From: JBKHYJ01 sp046565505
GTDB taxonomy: Bacteria; Acidobacteriota; Blastocatellia; UBA7656
Assembly: GCA_046565505.1 (NCBI GenBank)
Contig: JBKHYJ010000095.1
Location: forward strand, 160,686 to 224,685
Direction: 5' to 3'
Length of the DNA: 64,000 nt
The notes under the pieces are model-generated. The model had not been told where the DNA came from. It did no database searches and worked only from the letters and a program-made list of their open reading frames with translations. Below, piece by piece: positions 43,377-51,903 of this stretch. Positions within the stretch are counted from its first letter, which is position 1. Every line of letters begins with the position of its first letter. Both the position numbers and the translations under genes were made by a program.

Positions 43377-45692
43377 GTGAGCCAGCCGTTAGAAAGACTC
43401 GCCAACCTGCTGATACACACTGACCGTGGCTCTCTTGCTATTGCAATATACGACCGCCTCTCCGTGCGCCGCGAAATGACTGCCGCGCTCCGCGAGCGTT
43501 TATCTCGGCCGGCCCATGAAGTCCACCTCAGCGAAAGCGAGCGCAACCCGATTGACCTTATACGCAAGCTCAAGCCCGAGGCGGGCGACGTGATATTCCT
43601 CTTCGATTTGGAGCGCGCGTTCCCGGAGTCGCTCGGGTTTCTGGACTTGCAGCGCGAGGTCCTTGCCGAGATGGAAATCTCCGTCGTGTGCTGGGTCACC
43701 CCGTTCGAGCACCGCGAGATTGCCGGCCGCGCGCCTAACTTCTACTCGTTCCGCACGGCCATATTTGATTTCACTAAGGCTGAAGAGATGCCGCCCGCCG
43801 CGCGGACTTTCATCGGGCGCAAGCGCGAGATCAAAGAGCTAACCGGGTTGCTCGAAGCTGGCGGGAGCGCGGTGGTCGCGGGGCTTGGCGGAGTGGGCAA
43901 GACGGGCTTGGCGCAGGAAATGACGCGGAGAGTGAAGTCGCATTTTACGGGCGGCATCGCCTGGGTGAATTGCGAGACTAAGCCGCTGTTCGGAGATATA
44001 ATTGTGACTTGTGGAGTCGCTTTGATCGGAGAAGTAGTGCGGCAGTTTCTTCCCAACGAGCAGCGGCAGCGATTAGACGACACGCTGCGCGATCAAACCT
44101 GCCTCGTAGTTCTCGACAACTTTGAAACCATCGCCGAAGACGGCGACGTATTGCGCTGGTTGAAGACCATTGCCCGGCCGAGCAGCGCGCTGATTACGTC
44201 TCGGCAGAGCGTACCTTATCTGAATGCGCCGACGGTGAGGCTCGACGCGCTGCCGCGGCGGGACGCGGTCAAGATGTTCACAGAGCGGGCGCAAGCCGGA
44301 GGATGGGAAGGCAATGATTCAGAGCGCGTGCCGCAACTCTGCGAGATGATCGGCAACCTGCCGCTGGCGATCGAGCTACTTGCCCCACGAGCGGCAGAGC
44401 TTCCGTTAGCCGAATTGATGAAGCTGGTCAGTAAGAATCTCGACTCACTCGCGAGGGAGAAAGACCCGCTGCTCGCAGAGCGTCATCAGAGCATCGCCGC
44501 CTGTTTCCGCGTGTCTTTCGAGCGTTTAACTGAAAACGCCCGGAACCTGCTAATGCGGCTCAGCGTCCTGCCTGACGGTGCGAGCGTCGGCATCATCGCG
44601 GACTTCACAGAGATTGAAGACTGGCATGAGCCGATAGCAGAATGTGTCCGCCATTCAATGCTCCGCTTTGATGGTCAGCGGTACATGTTTCACCCGCTCG
44701 TGCGTCGTTTCGCCCTCTTGCAATTGGGCGATGCTGTTCTCGAATGGCAGCGCCGCTTTGTCGCTTTCTTCGCAAAGTTAGTGGGAGAGAACGATGATAT
44801 TAATGACCTTGAAAAACTCTCTGTGTTAGACGCCGAATGGCGCAACTGTCTCGCCGCCGCCCAGACGGCTGAAGAGATAAGAGATTGGCGAGTAATCATT
44901 ACCCTTTCAGAATATCTGGGTGAGTTTCTGCTTCTGCGTGGGCTGTGGTCCGAACGCGAGCAACTCAATAAGCAGGCTCTAGCAGCCGCTCACAACTCTA
45001 ACGACCGCGGAGCCGTGGCAAGGGCCCTCAACAGTCTTGGAATAATTTATAAGGAACAGGGCAAATTGACGGAGGCAGAGGAGGCCCATAATCAGAGCCT
45101 AGCAATCAGGCTTGCGGCTGATGATCGTATTGGTGAGGGGCAGACGCTCATGAATCTTGGACTTGTTTATATGAGTCAGGGGCGGACGGAAGAGGCCGAA
45201 AGAGCTTTTCAGCAGAGCCTGCTTATAGCTCGTGAATTTGGTAAACGAGCTACTGAGGGAAGGGCACTCAACAATCTTGGTATCATTTACCGGAATGAAG
45301 GCAAGTGGGCAGAGGCGGAGGAAGCCTACAACCAGAGCTTGATAATTAAACGTGAAACCAATAATCGCATTGACGAAGAGAAGACGCTCAGCAATCTTGG
45401 TAATGTTTATGCTGATCAACAGCAATGGAAGGAGGCAGAAGAGGCTTACAAACAGAGCCTAATTATATGCCGTGAATTTGGTAATCGAGTTAGAGAAGGA
45501 AGGATACTTTATAACCTCGCCATGCTGCGGAGTGATCAAGGTAATATTGAAGTAGCACTTCAATTAGGTAGAGATGCATTGCAAGTGTTGGAAACAACGC
45601 AGGCTGAAGCAGACAGGGAAGATGCGCGAAAGTTGGTGGAGCAATTGGAGCAGAAACTAAAAGAGCAGAAGGGGAATCAGGCGGGTGGCTGA
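43377..45692 (+). CDS. STAND NTPase: degenerate P-loop-like domain, NB-ARC core, TPR sensor
   Basis: A 771-residue regulatory NTPase. Residues 1-135 form an alpha/beta domain with a Walker-B-like strand (DVIFLFDLER, 71-80) and FYSFRTAIFDF at its end but no Walker A; this looks like an inactive STAND-type domain that precedes NB-ARC modules in many bacterial TPR proteins. The NB-ARC core has GLGGVGKT (169-176), LVVLDNFE (243-250), ALITSRQ (271-277), a GLPL-like GNLPLAIEL (326-334), and a winged helix ending HPLVRRFAL. From about 530, five tetratricopeptide repeats of 40 residues follow. GTG 43377 is preferred because it lies four bases after the ATPase stop; ATG 43311 would overlap it. Probably a ligand-gated switch; target unknown. 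Confidence 0.83.
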   Translation: MSQPLERLANLLIHTDRGSLAIAIYDRLSVRREMTAALRERLSRPAHEVHLSESERNPIDLIRKLKPEAGDVIFLFDLERAFPESLGFLDLQREVLAEMEISVVCWVTPFEHREIAGRAPNFYSFRTAIFDFTKAEEMPPAARTFIGRKREIKELTGLLEAGGSAVVAGLGGVGKTGLAQEMTRRVKSHFTGGIAWVNCETKPLFGDIIVTCGVALIGEVVRQFLPNEQRQRLDDTLRDQTCLVVLDNFETIAEDGDVLRWLKTIARPSSALITSRQSVPYLNAPTVRLDALPRRDAVKMFTERAQAGGWEGNDSERVPQLCEMIGNLPLAIELLAPRAAELPLAELMKLVSKNLDSLAREKDPLLAERHQSIAACFRVSFERLTENARNLLMRLSVLPDGASVGIIADFTEIEDWHEPIAECVRHSMLRFDGQRYMFHPLVRRFALLQLGDAVLEWQRRFVAFFAKLVGENDDINDLEKLSVLDAEWRNCLAAAQTAEEIRDWRVIITLSEYLGEFLLLRGLWSEREQLNKQALAAAHNSNDRGAVARALNSLGIIYKEQGKLTEAEEAHNQSLAIRLAADDRIGEGQTLMNLGLVYMSQGRTEEAERAFQQSLLIAREFGKRATEGRALNNLGIIYRNEGKWAEAEEAYNQSLIIKRETNNRIDEEKTLSNLGNVYADQQQWKEAEEAYKQSLIICREFGNRVREGRILYNLAMLRSDQGNIEVALQLGRDALQVLETTQAEADREDARKLVEQLEQKLKEQKGNQAGG
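45034..45560 (+). repeat. 120-base tandem repeats encoding TPRs
   Basis: Similar stretches such as CAGTCTTGGAATAATTTA (about 45034), CAATCTTGGTATCATTTA (about 45274) and CAATCTTGGTAATGTTTA (about 45394) recur at a 120-base period, matching the 40-residue TPR unit. The region is noticeably richer in A and T than the NB-ARC part, suggesting recent duplication or exchange. Confidence 0.7.
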
Positions 45693-45701
45693 TTAATAAA
45701 C

Positions 45702-46526
45702 ATGGCAAAGGGGAATTCAACGAGGAAGCCGGTTCATCACTGGATTGAGCGGTTCGCGCGTTTCGGCTATGCGACTAAGGGAGTCGTTTACATACTCATC
45801 GGAGTGCTCGCGGTGATGGCCGCGCTCGACGCGGGCGGGCAGACTACTGACACGCGCGGCGCATTTCAAGAAATATACTCACACTCGTTCGGGATTATAT
45901 TGCTCAGCATTGTCGCCATCGGGCTATTAGGCTACGCGGTCTGGCGAGTCACTCAGGCCATCGTAGACGCGGAAGGCAAGGGCAGCGAGCTTAAAGGAAT
46001 CTCTATACGAATAGGCTACGCATGCAGCGGCCTGATTCATGCCGGGTTAGCTTTCAGCGCCGCGAGAGTTGTGTTCGGCGACAGGCAAGGCAGCAGCGAG
46101 CAAGATCACAAGAGCCGCACGGCACAGGTCATGGCCCTCCCATTCGGCCCGCTGGTGGTCGGGCTTGTCGGGCTCGGATTCATAACATTCGGCCTGTACC
46201 AGATTTATAAGGGGTACAAGCGCAAGTTTCTTAAACGGCTCGAAGGCGGCGCGATGAATGCCGCGGAGAAAAGCTGGGCGACTCGCTGCGGCCAGATCGG
46301 GCTCGCGGCTCGCGGCGTGGTGTTCGGCATCATCGGCTATTTCTTAATAGTAGCCGCCTTTCATTACGACCCGAGAGAGGTCAGGGGGCTGGGAGGCGCG
46401 CTCAGGGCTATCGCCCTACAGCCGCATGGAAAAGTCTTGCTCGGCATCGTAGCCGCCGGCCTTGCCATCTATGGTTTTTACATGTTCATAGAAGCCAGAT
46501 ACCACCACATCCGGGCGCGCTCGTAA
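45702..46526 (+). CDS. DUF1206 multi-pass membrane protein
   Basis: A 274-residue inner-membrane protein built of three two-helix units, each with a family-type start (WIERFARFGYATKGVVYILIG; IRIGYACSGLIHAGLAFSA; RCGQIGLAARGVVFGIIGY). DUF1206 has no known function. The gene begins nine bases after the STAND NTPase stop, with a weak GGGTGG ribosome site, so it may be in the same operon. If linked, a membrane component would give the STAND pair an attachment or effector at the membrane; it may also be a chance neighbour. A hairpin terminator follows. Confidence 0.83.
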   Translation: MAKGNSTRKPVHHWIERFARFGYATKGVVYILIGVLAVMAALDAGGQTTDTRGAFQEIYSHSFGIILLSIVAIGLLGYAVWRVTQAIVDAEGKGSELKGISIRIGYACSGLIHAGLAFSAARVVFGDRQGSSEQDHKSRTAQVMALPFGPLVVGLVGLGFITFGLYQIYKGYKRKFLKRLEGGAMNAAEKSWATRCGQIGLAARGVVFGIIGYFLIVAAFHYDPREVRGLGGALRAIALQPHGKVLLGIVAAGLAIYGFYMFIEARYHHIRARS

Positions 46527-46562
46527 AATCGTAAATTGCTCGGCCGGATTACCCCATGAAAG

Positions 46563-46596
46563 ACGAGAGGCGACCCCCGAGCGGATCGCCTCTCGT
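46563..46596. terminator. Hairpin between convergent genes
   Basis: A perfect 11-base-pair stem (46563-46573 with 46586-46596) with a 12-base loop, between the DUF1206 gene and the minus-strand thioredoxin-like gene. No long T-run. Confidence 0.6.
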
Positions 46597-46620
46597 GTCA
46601 CACCTTCTCAGGGTGAAACT

Positions 46621-47103
46621 CTACCCGGCCGCTTCCTGCGTCACAGCCGCCGTCAGTACGCGATTCATCGCGGAATGGAGCATGTCCAACCCTCGCTCGC
46701 CCGCGGCAAAGCTCCGAAGCTTTCCTTCGGCGTCGAACAAGTAATAGGCAGGGACGTAGCCTTGCTCGTTATGGAAAGCGTCGCGCAGCTTGTGCTCGTT
46801 ATCAATCGCGCAGGGTTCGATCAGGTTGAATTTCGTGACAGCTTCGCGCACCGCCTCGGCATCCGTGTCCGAAGGGTAACGCGGCATGTGCACGGCGATA
46901 ACGCGCAAGCCTTCGCCCCTGTACTTGTCGCGCCATTCCGAAACGCGCGGCATGTTGTCTTTGCAGATGCCGCAACTGACTGACCAGAAGTGCACCAGCG
47001 TCGGGCGCCCTTTGGCTTCATTCAAAGCCTCGTCCTCGCCCCCGTTGAGCCATTCGCTCGCCCCTTCAAACCGGGGCATCTCTGTTCCGATTCTCATTGG
47101 CAT
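46621..47103 (-). CDS. TlpA/AhpC-TSA-like thioredoxin-fold protein
   Basis: A 160-residue redox protein. The frame runs upstream to 47238, overlapping the peroxiredoxin gene, but ATG 47103 has the strong GAGGTGATC site eight bases upstream and is preferred. The active site is SCGICK with C44 and C47 (CxxC); the flanking HFWSVSCGICKDNMP and VPAYYLFDAEGKLRSF fit the TlpA/ResA-type thioredoxin fold. There is no signal peptide, unlike most TlpA proteins, so it probably works in the cytoplasm. It is the last gene of the PerR-peroxiredoxin-redoxin cluster and may reduce the peroxiredoxin or oxidised proteins. Confidence 0.83.
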   Translation of the reverse strand: MPMRIGTEMPRFEGASEWLNGGEDEALNEAKGRPTLVHFWSVSCGICKDNMPRVSEWRDKYRGEGLRVIAVHMPRYPSDTDAEAVREAVTKFNLIEPCAIDNEHKLRDAFHNEQGYVPAYYLFDAEGKLRSFAAGERGLDMLHSAMNRVLTAAVTQEAAG

Positions 47104-47192
47104 ATCGATCACCTCAGAAAGCAGTGGCGAGTGACGGGCTAAACGTGTTTTACCCATCACTCGCGGAGCCTGCTCACGCATAGCGGCGGTAA

Positions 47193-47759
47193 TTAGCCAT
47201 TGAGCGTCTTCTGACCCGGCCTCCACTCGGCCTGGCATAGGCCGCCCGTCTGCAACGCCTGAATCACGCGCAGCGTTTCTTCGGCCGAGCGCCCGACGTT
47301 GAGGTCATGGACAACCTTGTAGCGCAATATGCCTTCAGGGTCTATCACGAAAAGTCCGCGCAGGGCCACGCCTTTGTCTTCGAGAAGCACCCCGTAATCG
47401 CGCGACACCTTCTTCGTGGAGTCGGCCGCGAGTGGGTAGCGAAGCCCCTCGACGCCGCCTTTCTCGCGCGACGTCTGAAGCCAGGCGCGGTGCGAGTACA
47501 CGGAGTCTGTCGATACGCCGAGCACGTCCGCCCCTACGCCCTCGAAATCTTCGTAACGGTCGCTGAAGGTCGTTAACTCGGTCGGGCAAACGAACGTGAA
47601 GTCCAGCGGGTAAAACAGCAAGACCAGCCACTTGCCTCTGTAGTCGGAAAGCCTGATGTTCTCGTTCAGCTTTTCGATGTTTTTTGTCGAGGCCATCTCG
47701 AAGTCCGGCGCAGGCTGGCCCACCTGCGCCCTTTCAATTGACGTTCCTGTTGCTGACAT
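47193..47759 (-). CDS. Typical 2-Cys peroxiredoxin (AhpC/TSA family)
   Basis: Reduces hydrogen and alkyl peroxides. The 188-residue protein has the peroxidatic Cys58 in FYPLDFTFVCPTEL and the resolving Cys175 in GGLCQAEW, so it is a typical 2-Cys type. The start is fixed by TAAGGAGGAAGC. It lies between the PerR-type gene (91 bases upstream) and the thioredoxin-like gene (90 bases downstream), all on the minus strand, forming a peroxide-stress unit. The upstream gap is AT-rich and may hold its own promoter, but no clear box was found. Confidence 0.93.
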   Translation of the reverse strand: MSATGTSIERAQVGQPAPDFEMASTKNIEKLNENIRLSDYRGKWLVLLFYPLDFTFVCPTELTTFSDRYEDFEGVGADVLGVSTDSVYSHRAWLQTSREKGGVEGLRYPLAADSTKKVSRDYGVLLEDKGVALRGLFVIDPEGILRYKVVHDLNVGRSAEETLRVIQALQTGGLCQAEWRPGQKTLNG

Positions 47760-47849
47760 GCTTCCTCCTTAATTTAATGTATTTACTACTTTCTTTAAAA
47801 TGCGTCGGTCTCTTAAAACCATTACCCGCGGCCCGAATGCGCGGGCGCG

Positions 47850-48266
47850 CTAATCCGCGCGGCAGTCAGGGCACACGCCGACGAGGGTCAGGTGAATAGA
47901 CTCAGCTTTGAATCGCGACCGGCGGGCCGCGCTGCGCATCAGATCTAAAGCCTCCGGCAAGTCAAAGTCCACAAGCTTTCCGCAGCGCGAGCACATGGCA
48001 TGGTCATGGCGGCCTGTCTCGCGGTCGTAGCGGCTCGCGGCGTTCCCGAACGTTATCTCGCGCAGCAGCCCCGACTCCTTCAAGTACTTCAGCGAATTAT
48101 AGACGGTCGCGAAGCTGATAGTCGGCTGTAGCTTGCGCGCCGCTTCGTAGACTTCGCTCGCGGTCAGGTGCCCTTCGCTCGCCCGCACGACCTGCAGCAC
48201 TACGCTCCGCTGGCGCGTGAGGGCCGGCGCGGCATTGTTGTTTGAATCTTTTTTACGAGGCGCCAT
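47850..48266 (-). CDS. Fur-family transcription regulator, PerR type
   Basis: A 138-residue metal-dependent repressor (winged helix about 15-80, dimer and metal domain beyond). Metal ligands: H33 (GHLTASEVY), D81 (RYDRETG), H87 and H89 (RHDHAMC), and D100 (KLVDFDL); the Asp at this last position, where Fur has Glu, is typical of PerR peroxide sensors. Structural zinc: C92, C95, C132 and C135. The frame extends upstream to 48305, but ATG 48266 starts at the family N-terminus. A palindromic operator sits just before it (48275-48289), suggesting autoregulation and control of the downstream peroxiredoxin. I infer PerR rather than Fur; not tested. Confidence 0.86.
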   Translation of the reverse strand: MAPRKKDSNNNAAPALTRQRSVVLQVVRASEGHLTASEVYEAARKLQPTISFATVYNSLKYLKESGLLREITFGNAASRYDRETGRHDHAMCSRCGKLVDFDLPEALDLMRSAARRSRFKAESIHLTLVGVCPDCRAD

Positions 48267-48274
48267 AACTATAA

Positions 48275-48289
48275 TTAGAGTAATTCTAA
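48275..48289 (-). promoter_or_regulatory. Fur/PerR-type operator candidate
   Basis: TTAGAGTAATTCTAA is a 7-1-7 inverted repeat with one mismatch, close in shape to PerR boxes, nine bases before the regulator's start codon. It would overlap the start region of transcription, as expected for autorepression. Confidence 0.6.
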
Positions 48290-48452
48290 ATTCGGCGCAT
48301 GTCAAACCTGGGCCGCTTGTCGAATAAGAATTTAAAGCGGCGGCCGGGCACTGACAGGCAGGCGGGCAAGCCCCCGCGGCGCTCGTCGGGCACGGTACGC
48401 GGCGTGTTCATGACGTGCCGGCGGGGTGCGTCGAGTTTGCGGACATTAATAC

Positions 48453-49346
48453 ATGCGGGCCGGCTTCTTTTCTTCGCCGGGCCACTTGCTTATACTTTCA
48501 AGCTTAAAGGGAGACATTCATACGACGCTCGCCAGGCGAAATCTAATTGCCATTAGCTGTCTGCTTCTGCCGGCGGCGGTTCTGGCCTCTGCCCTGATGA
48601 GCCGCAGGCTCGGGACCGAAGCTTTGAGCAATTCATTTTCTTCCGCTTCTTCAGCGGAGCATATGGCCCGCCTGCCCGGAGTGATGCTCTGGGCATGGGA
48701 GAGGCCTGAAGACCTGACCTTCATCGACACGCGGGAAGTAGGCGTGGCATTCCTCGCGCGCACGCTTTATCTGCGAAACGAAAAGGTGGTCGCGCGACCC
48801 CGCCTTCAGCCGCTGAGCGTCGCGCCCGCAACGACTCTCGTGGCGGTCGTAAGAATAGAATCCGACCGCGCCGCGCCGCCCCCGCTTTCGGCCGAACAGC
48901 GCCGGCGCGCGGTCGCCGCCATAGCAGAAGTCGCCCTCGACCAGCGGGTCGCCGCCGTTCAAATAGATTTCGACGCGCGGCAAAGCGAGCGCGCTTTTTA
49001 CAGAGACTTGCTTCTCGATTTACACGCGGAGTTGCCGGCTCAGGTCATGCTATCAATCACCGCGCTCGCTTCGTGGTGCATCTATGACGACTGGCTTTCG
49101 GGCCTGCCAATAGATGAAGCGGTGCCGATGCTTTTTCGCATGGGCGCAGACCACACCCGGATAACGCGATACCTGAAGGCAGGAGGGGGCTTCGGCCCCG
49201 CGGCCTGCCGTCATAGCCTCGGGATATCGACGGACGAATTGCTGCCCGCGCTGCCTACAGGCAGACGGGTCTACATCTTTAACCCCCGGCCCTGGTCACA
49301 GGAAAGCGTGAGCGAGGCCATTAGGAAGGTGAGGCAATCGCAATGA
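48453..49346 (+). CDS. DUF3142 protein, probably exported
   Basis: A 297-residue protein of the DUF3142 family. After an N-terminal hydrophobic segment (about 30-48, LIAISCLLLPAAVLAS) the domain starts with LPGVMLWAWERPEDLTFIDT and continues with VGVAFLARTLYL, TLVAVVRIES, VAAVQIDFDARQSERAFYRDLL and MLSITALASWCIYDDWL; this resembles a TIM-barrel-like glycosidase-related fold. The start is uncertain: ATG 48453 lacks a Shine-Dalgarno, and a TATACT element lies inside the frame near 48492 with AAAGGGAGA after it, so a non-ATG start further in is possible. The stop overlaps the next gene's ATG (ATGA), so the two are translationally coupled. Confidence 0.8.
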   Translation: MRAGFFSSPGHLLILSSLKGDIHTTLARRNLIAISCLLLPAAVLASALMSRRLGTEALSNSFSSASSAEHMARLPGVMLWAWERPEDLTFIDTREVGVAFLARTLYLRNEKVVARPRLQPLSVAPATTLVAVVRIESDRAAPPPLSAEQRRRAVAAIAEVALDQRVAAVQIDFDARQSERAFYRDLLLDLHAELPAQVMLSITALASWCIYDDWLSGLPIDEAVPMLFRMGADHTRITRYLKAGGGFGPAACRHSLGISTDELLPALPTGRRVYIFNPRPWSQESVSEAIRKVRQSQ

Positions 49347-51667
49347 ACCGACGGAGAATAATGACGACGCGGGGCACTCTCAATAGATCGCGGGTGTCCC
49401 TAGTCGTGTTGATGGCGCTCGTATTGCTGTACGGCACGCGCCAGACCCTTAGCTGTGGGCCCTTCGCGGCGCGGACCGTTTTTACGTATTCAAAGCACCC
49501 TGACTTCCCCCTCACACGATTCGCCGCCGGAGAACTGGGAGTTCTTCAGCCGACCTACGCTCGCTCGTACCTGGCGGTCGCCTACCGTTACCTGACCGGC
49601 TCGCCGCTGGACAACGAGGAGCAGAAGGCCGTGAGCGCGCTCTGGGACGAAAGGCTTCAGCCTTACTGGGAGAGCGGCTCCGAGGAGCAGGTTAAGGTGT
49701 GGCTCAACGCGAGGAATAAAGTTCCGGGAGTAGCGGCCATAACGAGCATAGAAGTATACCGCCCGGTGGACGTGAAAGACTCATATAATAATTATCTCAA
49801 CTGCCCGCCCGACGCATTCCGCAACGCCGCGAGCACGCTTAAGGGGCTGATCGAAAAACATGGCGCGGCGAGCGTGGAAGTTAAAGACTGGCTAGAGGCG
49901 CAGGACCAGGTCTTTGCGAATTGTTCGGGGGGGCAGACTGTGCCCGCGTCGCCCGCGGCAAACGCGCCCGCTGAGGCGAAAGCCAACAGGGCTTATCAAG
50001 TCGCCGCGGCCTCTTTTTACGCGGGCAACTTCGAGGCGGCCGAAAAGATGTTCGGCCAGATAGCGGCCGACGCCTCTTCCCCCTGGAGGCAGACCGCGCC
50101 CTATCTTGTCGCCAGGACCCTCACCCGGAGGGCGACTCTCTCCACCGGAGAAGGCAAAGTGGATAAAGCGATGCTGGCGCGGGCTGAGTCGCAACTGAAG
50201 AAAGTTTTGAGCGATAACGGCCTTGCCACCATGCGGGGCGCGGCCGGAGGGCTATTGGGTTTCGTGCGCTTCAGGCTCAGCCCGGAAGAGAGGCTGCGCG
50301 AACTCGCACAGGCCATACTCAAAAAGAGCGCCGGCGCGAATTTCAAGCAGGACATGGCGGACTACACGCTGCTGTTGGACAAGCTGCTCGGCGACGACGA
50401 GGAGAAGAAATTTGCGGACCTCCCGAAAGCCGCGAGGGCGGACGACCTGTCTGACTGGGCGCTCGTCTTTCAGGTGAAGGACGAAGGCGCGCTCGATTAC
50501 TCTTTACAGAAATGGGAGAAGACCTCGTCGCTCCCGTGGCTGGTCGCTTCGCTGTCTAAGGTCAGCGCGACTCACCCAAAAACGCCTTCGCTAGTCGAAG
50601 CGGCCGCGAAGATCAAGCCGAATTCACCAGCGTTTGCGTCGCTCGCTTTCCACAGCATTCGTATAATGATCGAATCGACCCGGAAGGAGGAGGCGCGCAA
50701 GCGGCTTGACGCGCTGCTCGCGTCGAACGCGCGGTCGCTCCCGCCATCCGCGCTCAACCTCTTCCTGTCGCTCAGAATGAAAGTGGCGACCAGCCTCGAC
50801 GACTTCCTCAAATACGCCCTGCGCGTGCCTTCAGGTATAACCTTCGACGAGGATGGCAGAGAGCTTCCGGCGGACGCGGCGGACGGCGACCAGGCGAAAC
50901 ATTCTCCGCGAAGGCAGATGACATTTGATGCAGACGCGGCCCGCGTGCTGAATGAAGCGATGCCTTTGAGAATTCTCAAAGAGGCCGCGGCGAGCGGGTT
51001 GCTCCCGGCCCACCTTCGCAGGGATGTCGCCATCGCCGTGTGGACCAGGGCCATCTTGCTCGACGACGAGGCGAAGGCCCGCGCGGTAGCCCCCGACTTA
51101 AAAACCCTCGCGCCTGAGTTGAGAGAGCACCTTGACGTTTACCTCACGGCAGAAGGTAAGGACGCCCAGAGATTCGCAGCCGTTTACCTCATGCTGAAAT
51201 TCCCCGGCCTGCGGCCCATTGTGGACGACGGGGTGGGCAGAGAAACAGAGGTGGAGAAAATTGACGATTTCCGCGACAACTGGTGGTGCGCAGTAGGGGA
51301 GCCGGCCGCGGGCGCTTCGGACCGGAGCGGCGCTGCGGGTGCGAACGATCCAGCATCGAACGGGGCGGCCGGCTACGCGAGTTTTCTGGGCGAAGCCGAG
51401 AGGTCGGAAGCAAGGGCAGAGACGAAGCGGCTATCAACCCTCGGGCCCGCGCCGAATTATCTCGCGGCACAGGCGGTCAAGTGGTCCAATATCCAACCCG
51501 ACGACCCGCGCGCGCCCGAGGCGCTTCACCTCGCCGTGAGGGCTACGCGCTACGGGTGCAGGGACGAAAAGACCGGGGCCTACTCCAAGCAAGCCTTCGA
51601 CGCACTCCACAGGAGATACCCCAGGAGCGAGTGGGCGCAGAAGACCAAGTATTGGTATAAGGATTGA
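49343..51667 (+). CDS. Large hypothetical protein coupled to DUF3142
   Basis: A 774-residue protein with an N-terminal membrane or signal segment (about 18-38, VSLVVLMALVLLYGT) followed by SCGPF, a possible processed N-terminus. The rest is mostly helical and repeat-like (TPR-type patterns such as YQVAAASFYAGNFEAAEKMF and the C-terminal PEALHLAVRATRYGC... AFDALHRRYPRSEWAQKTKYWY). No known family beyond its TPR-like parts is recognised. It shares ATGA with the DUF3142 gene, so both are made together and probably act together outside the cytoplasm, perhaps on cell-surface polysaccharide given the DUF3142 partner. That function is speculative. Confidence 0.75.
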   Translation: MNRRRIMTTRGTLNRSRVSLVVLMALVLLYGTRQTLSCGPFAARTVFTYSKHPDFPLTRFAAGELGVLQPTYARSYLAVAYRYLTGSPLDNEEQKAVSALWDERLQPYWESGSEEQVKVWLNARNKVPGVAAITSIEVYRPVDVKDSYNNYLNCPPDAFRNAASTLKGLIEKHGAASVEVKDWLEAQDQVFANCSGGQTVPASPAANAPAEAKANRAYQVAAASFYAGNFEAAEKMFGQIAADASSPWRQTAPYLVARTLTRRATLSTGEGKVDKAMLARAESQLKKVLSDNGLATMRGAAGGLLGFVRFRLSPEERLRELAQAILKKSAGANFKQDMADYTLLLDKLLGDDEEKKFADLPKAARADDLSDWALVFQVKDEGALDYSLQKWEKTSSLPWLVASLSKVSATHPKTPSLVEAAAKIKPNSPAFASLAFHSIRIMIESTRKEEARKRLDALLASNARSLPPSALNLFLSLRMKVATSLDDFLKYALRVPSGITFDEDGRELPADAADGDQAKHSPRRQMTFDADAARVLNEAMPLRILKEAAASGLLPAHLRRDVAIAVWTRAILLDDEAKARAVAPDLKTLAPELREHLDVYLTAEGKDAQRFAAVYLMLKFPGLRPIVDDGVGRETEVEKIDDFRDNWWCAVGEPAAGASDRSGAAGANDPASNGAAGYASFLGEAERSEARAETKRLSTLGPAPNYLAAQAVKWSNIQPDDPRAPEALHLAVRATRYGCRDEKTGAYSKQAFDALHRRYPRSEWAQKTKYWYKD

Positions 51668-51903
51668 GATGAAGGTGTTTTGCAAATCCGTTTCGGCGAG
51701 GTCCGGCCTTCAGAGGGGTCGAGTAATCTTGCGGCGATTGAGTGGGTTTGGATGAGGTGTGACGAATAAAAAGGCCGTCCTGCTTGGGTAGAATGGAGCG
51801 CCCCGGCCCAAAGCATGAGATGTTTCGAACACCCGCAGACTACTATTCACTATCGCTTCGTGTCAAGGTAGAAGTCATCGCAGGATTGCCGGAAAAATAA
51901 TCA

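Noticed and set aside
45034..45560. CRISPR-like periodicity
   Set aside because: The 120-base repeats are imperfect, lie in frame within the STAND gene and encode TPR units.
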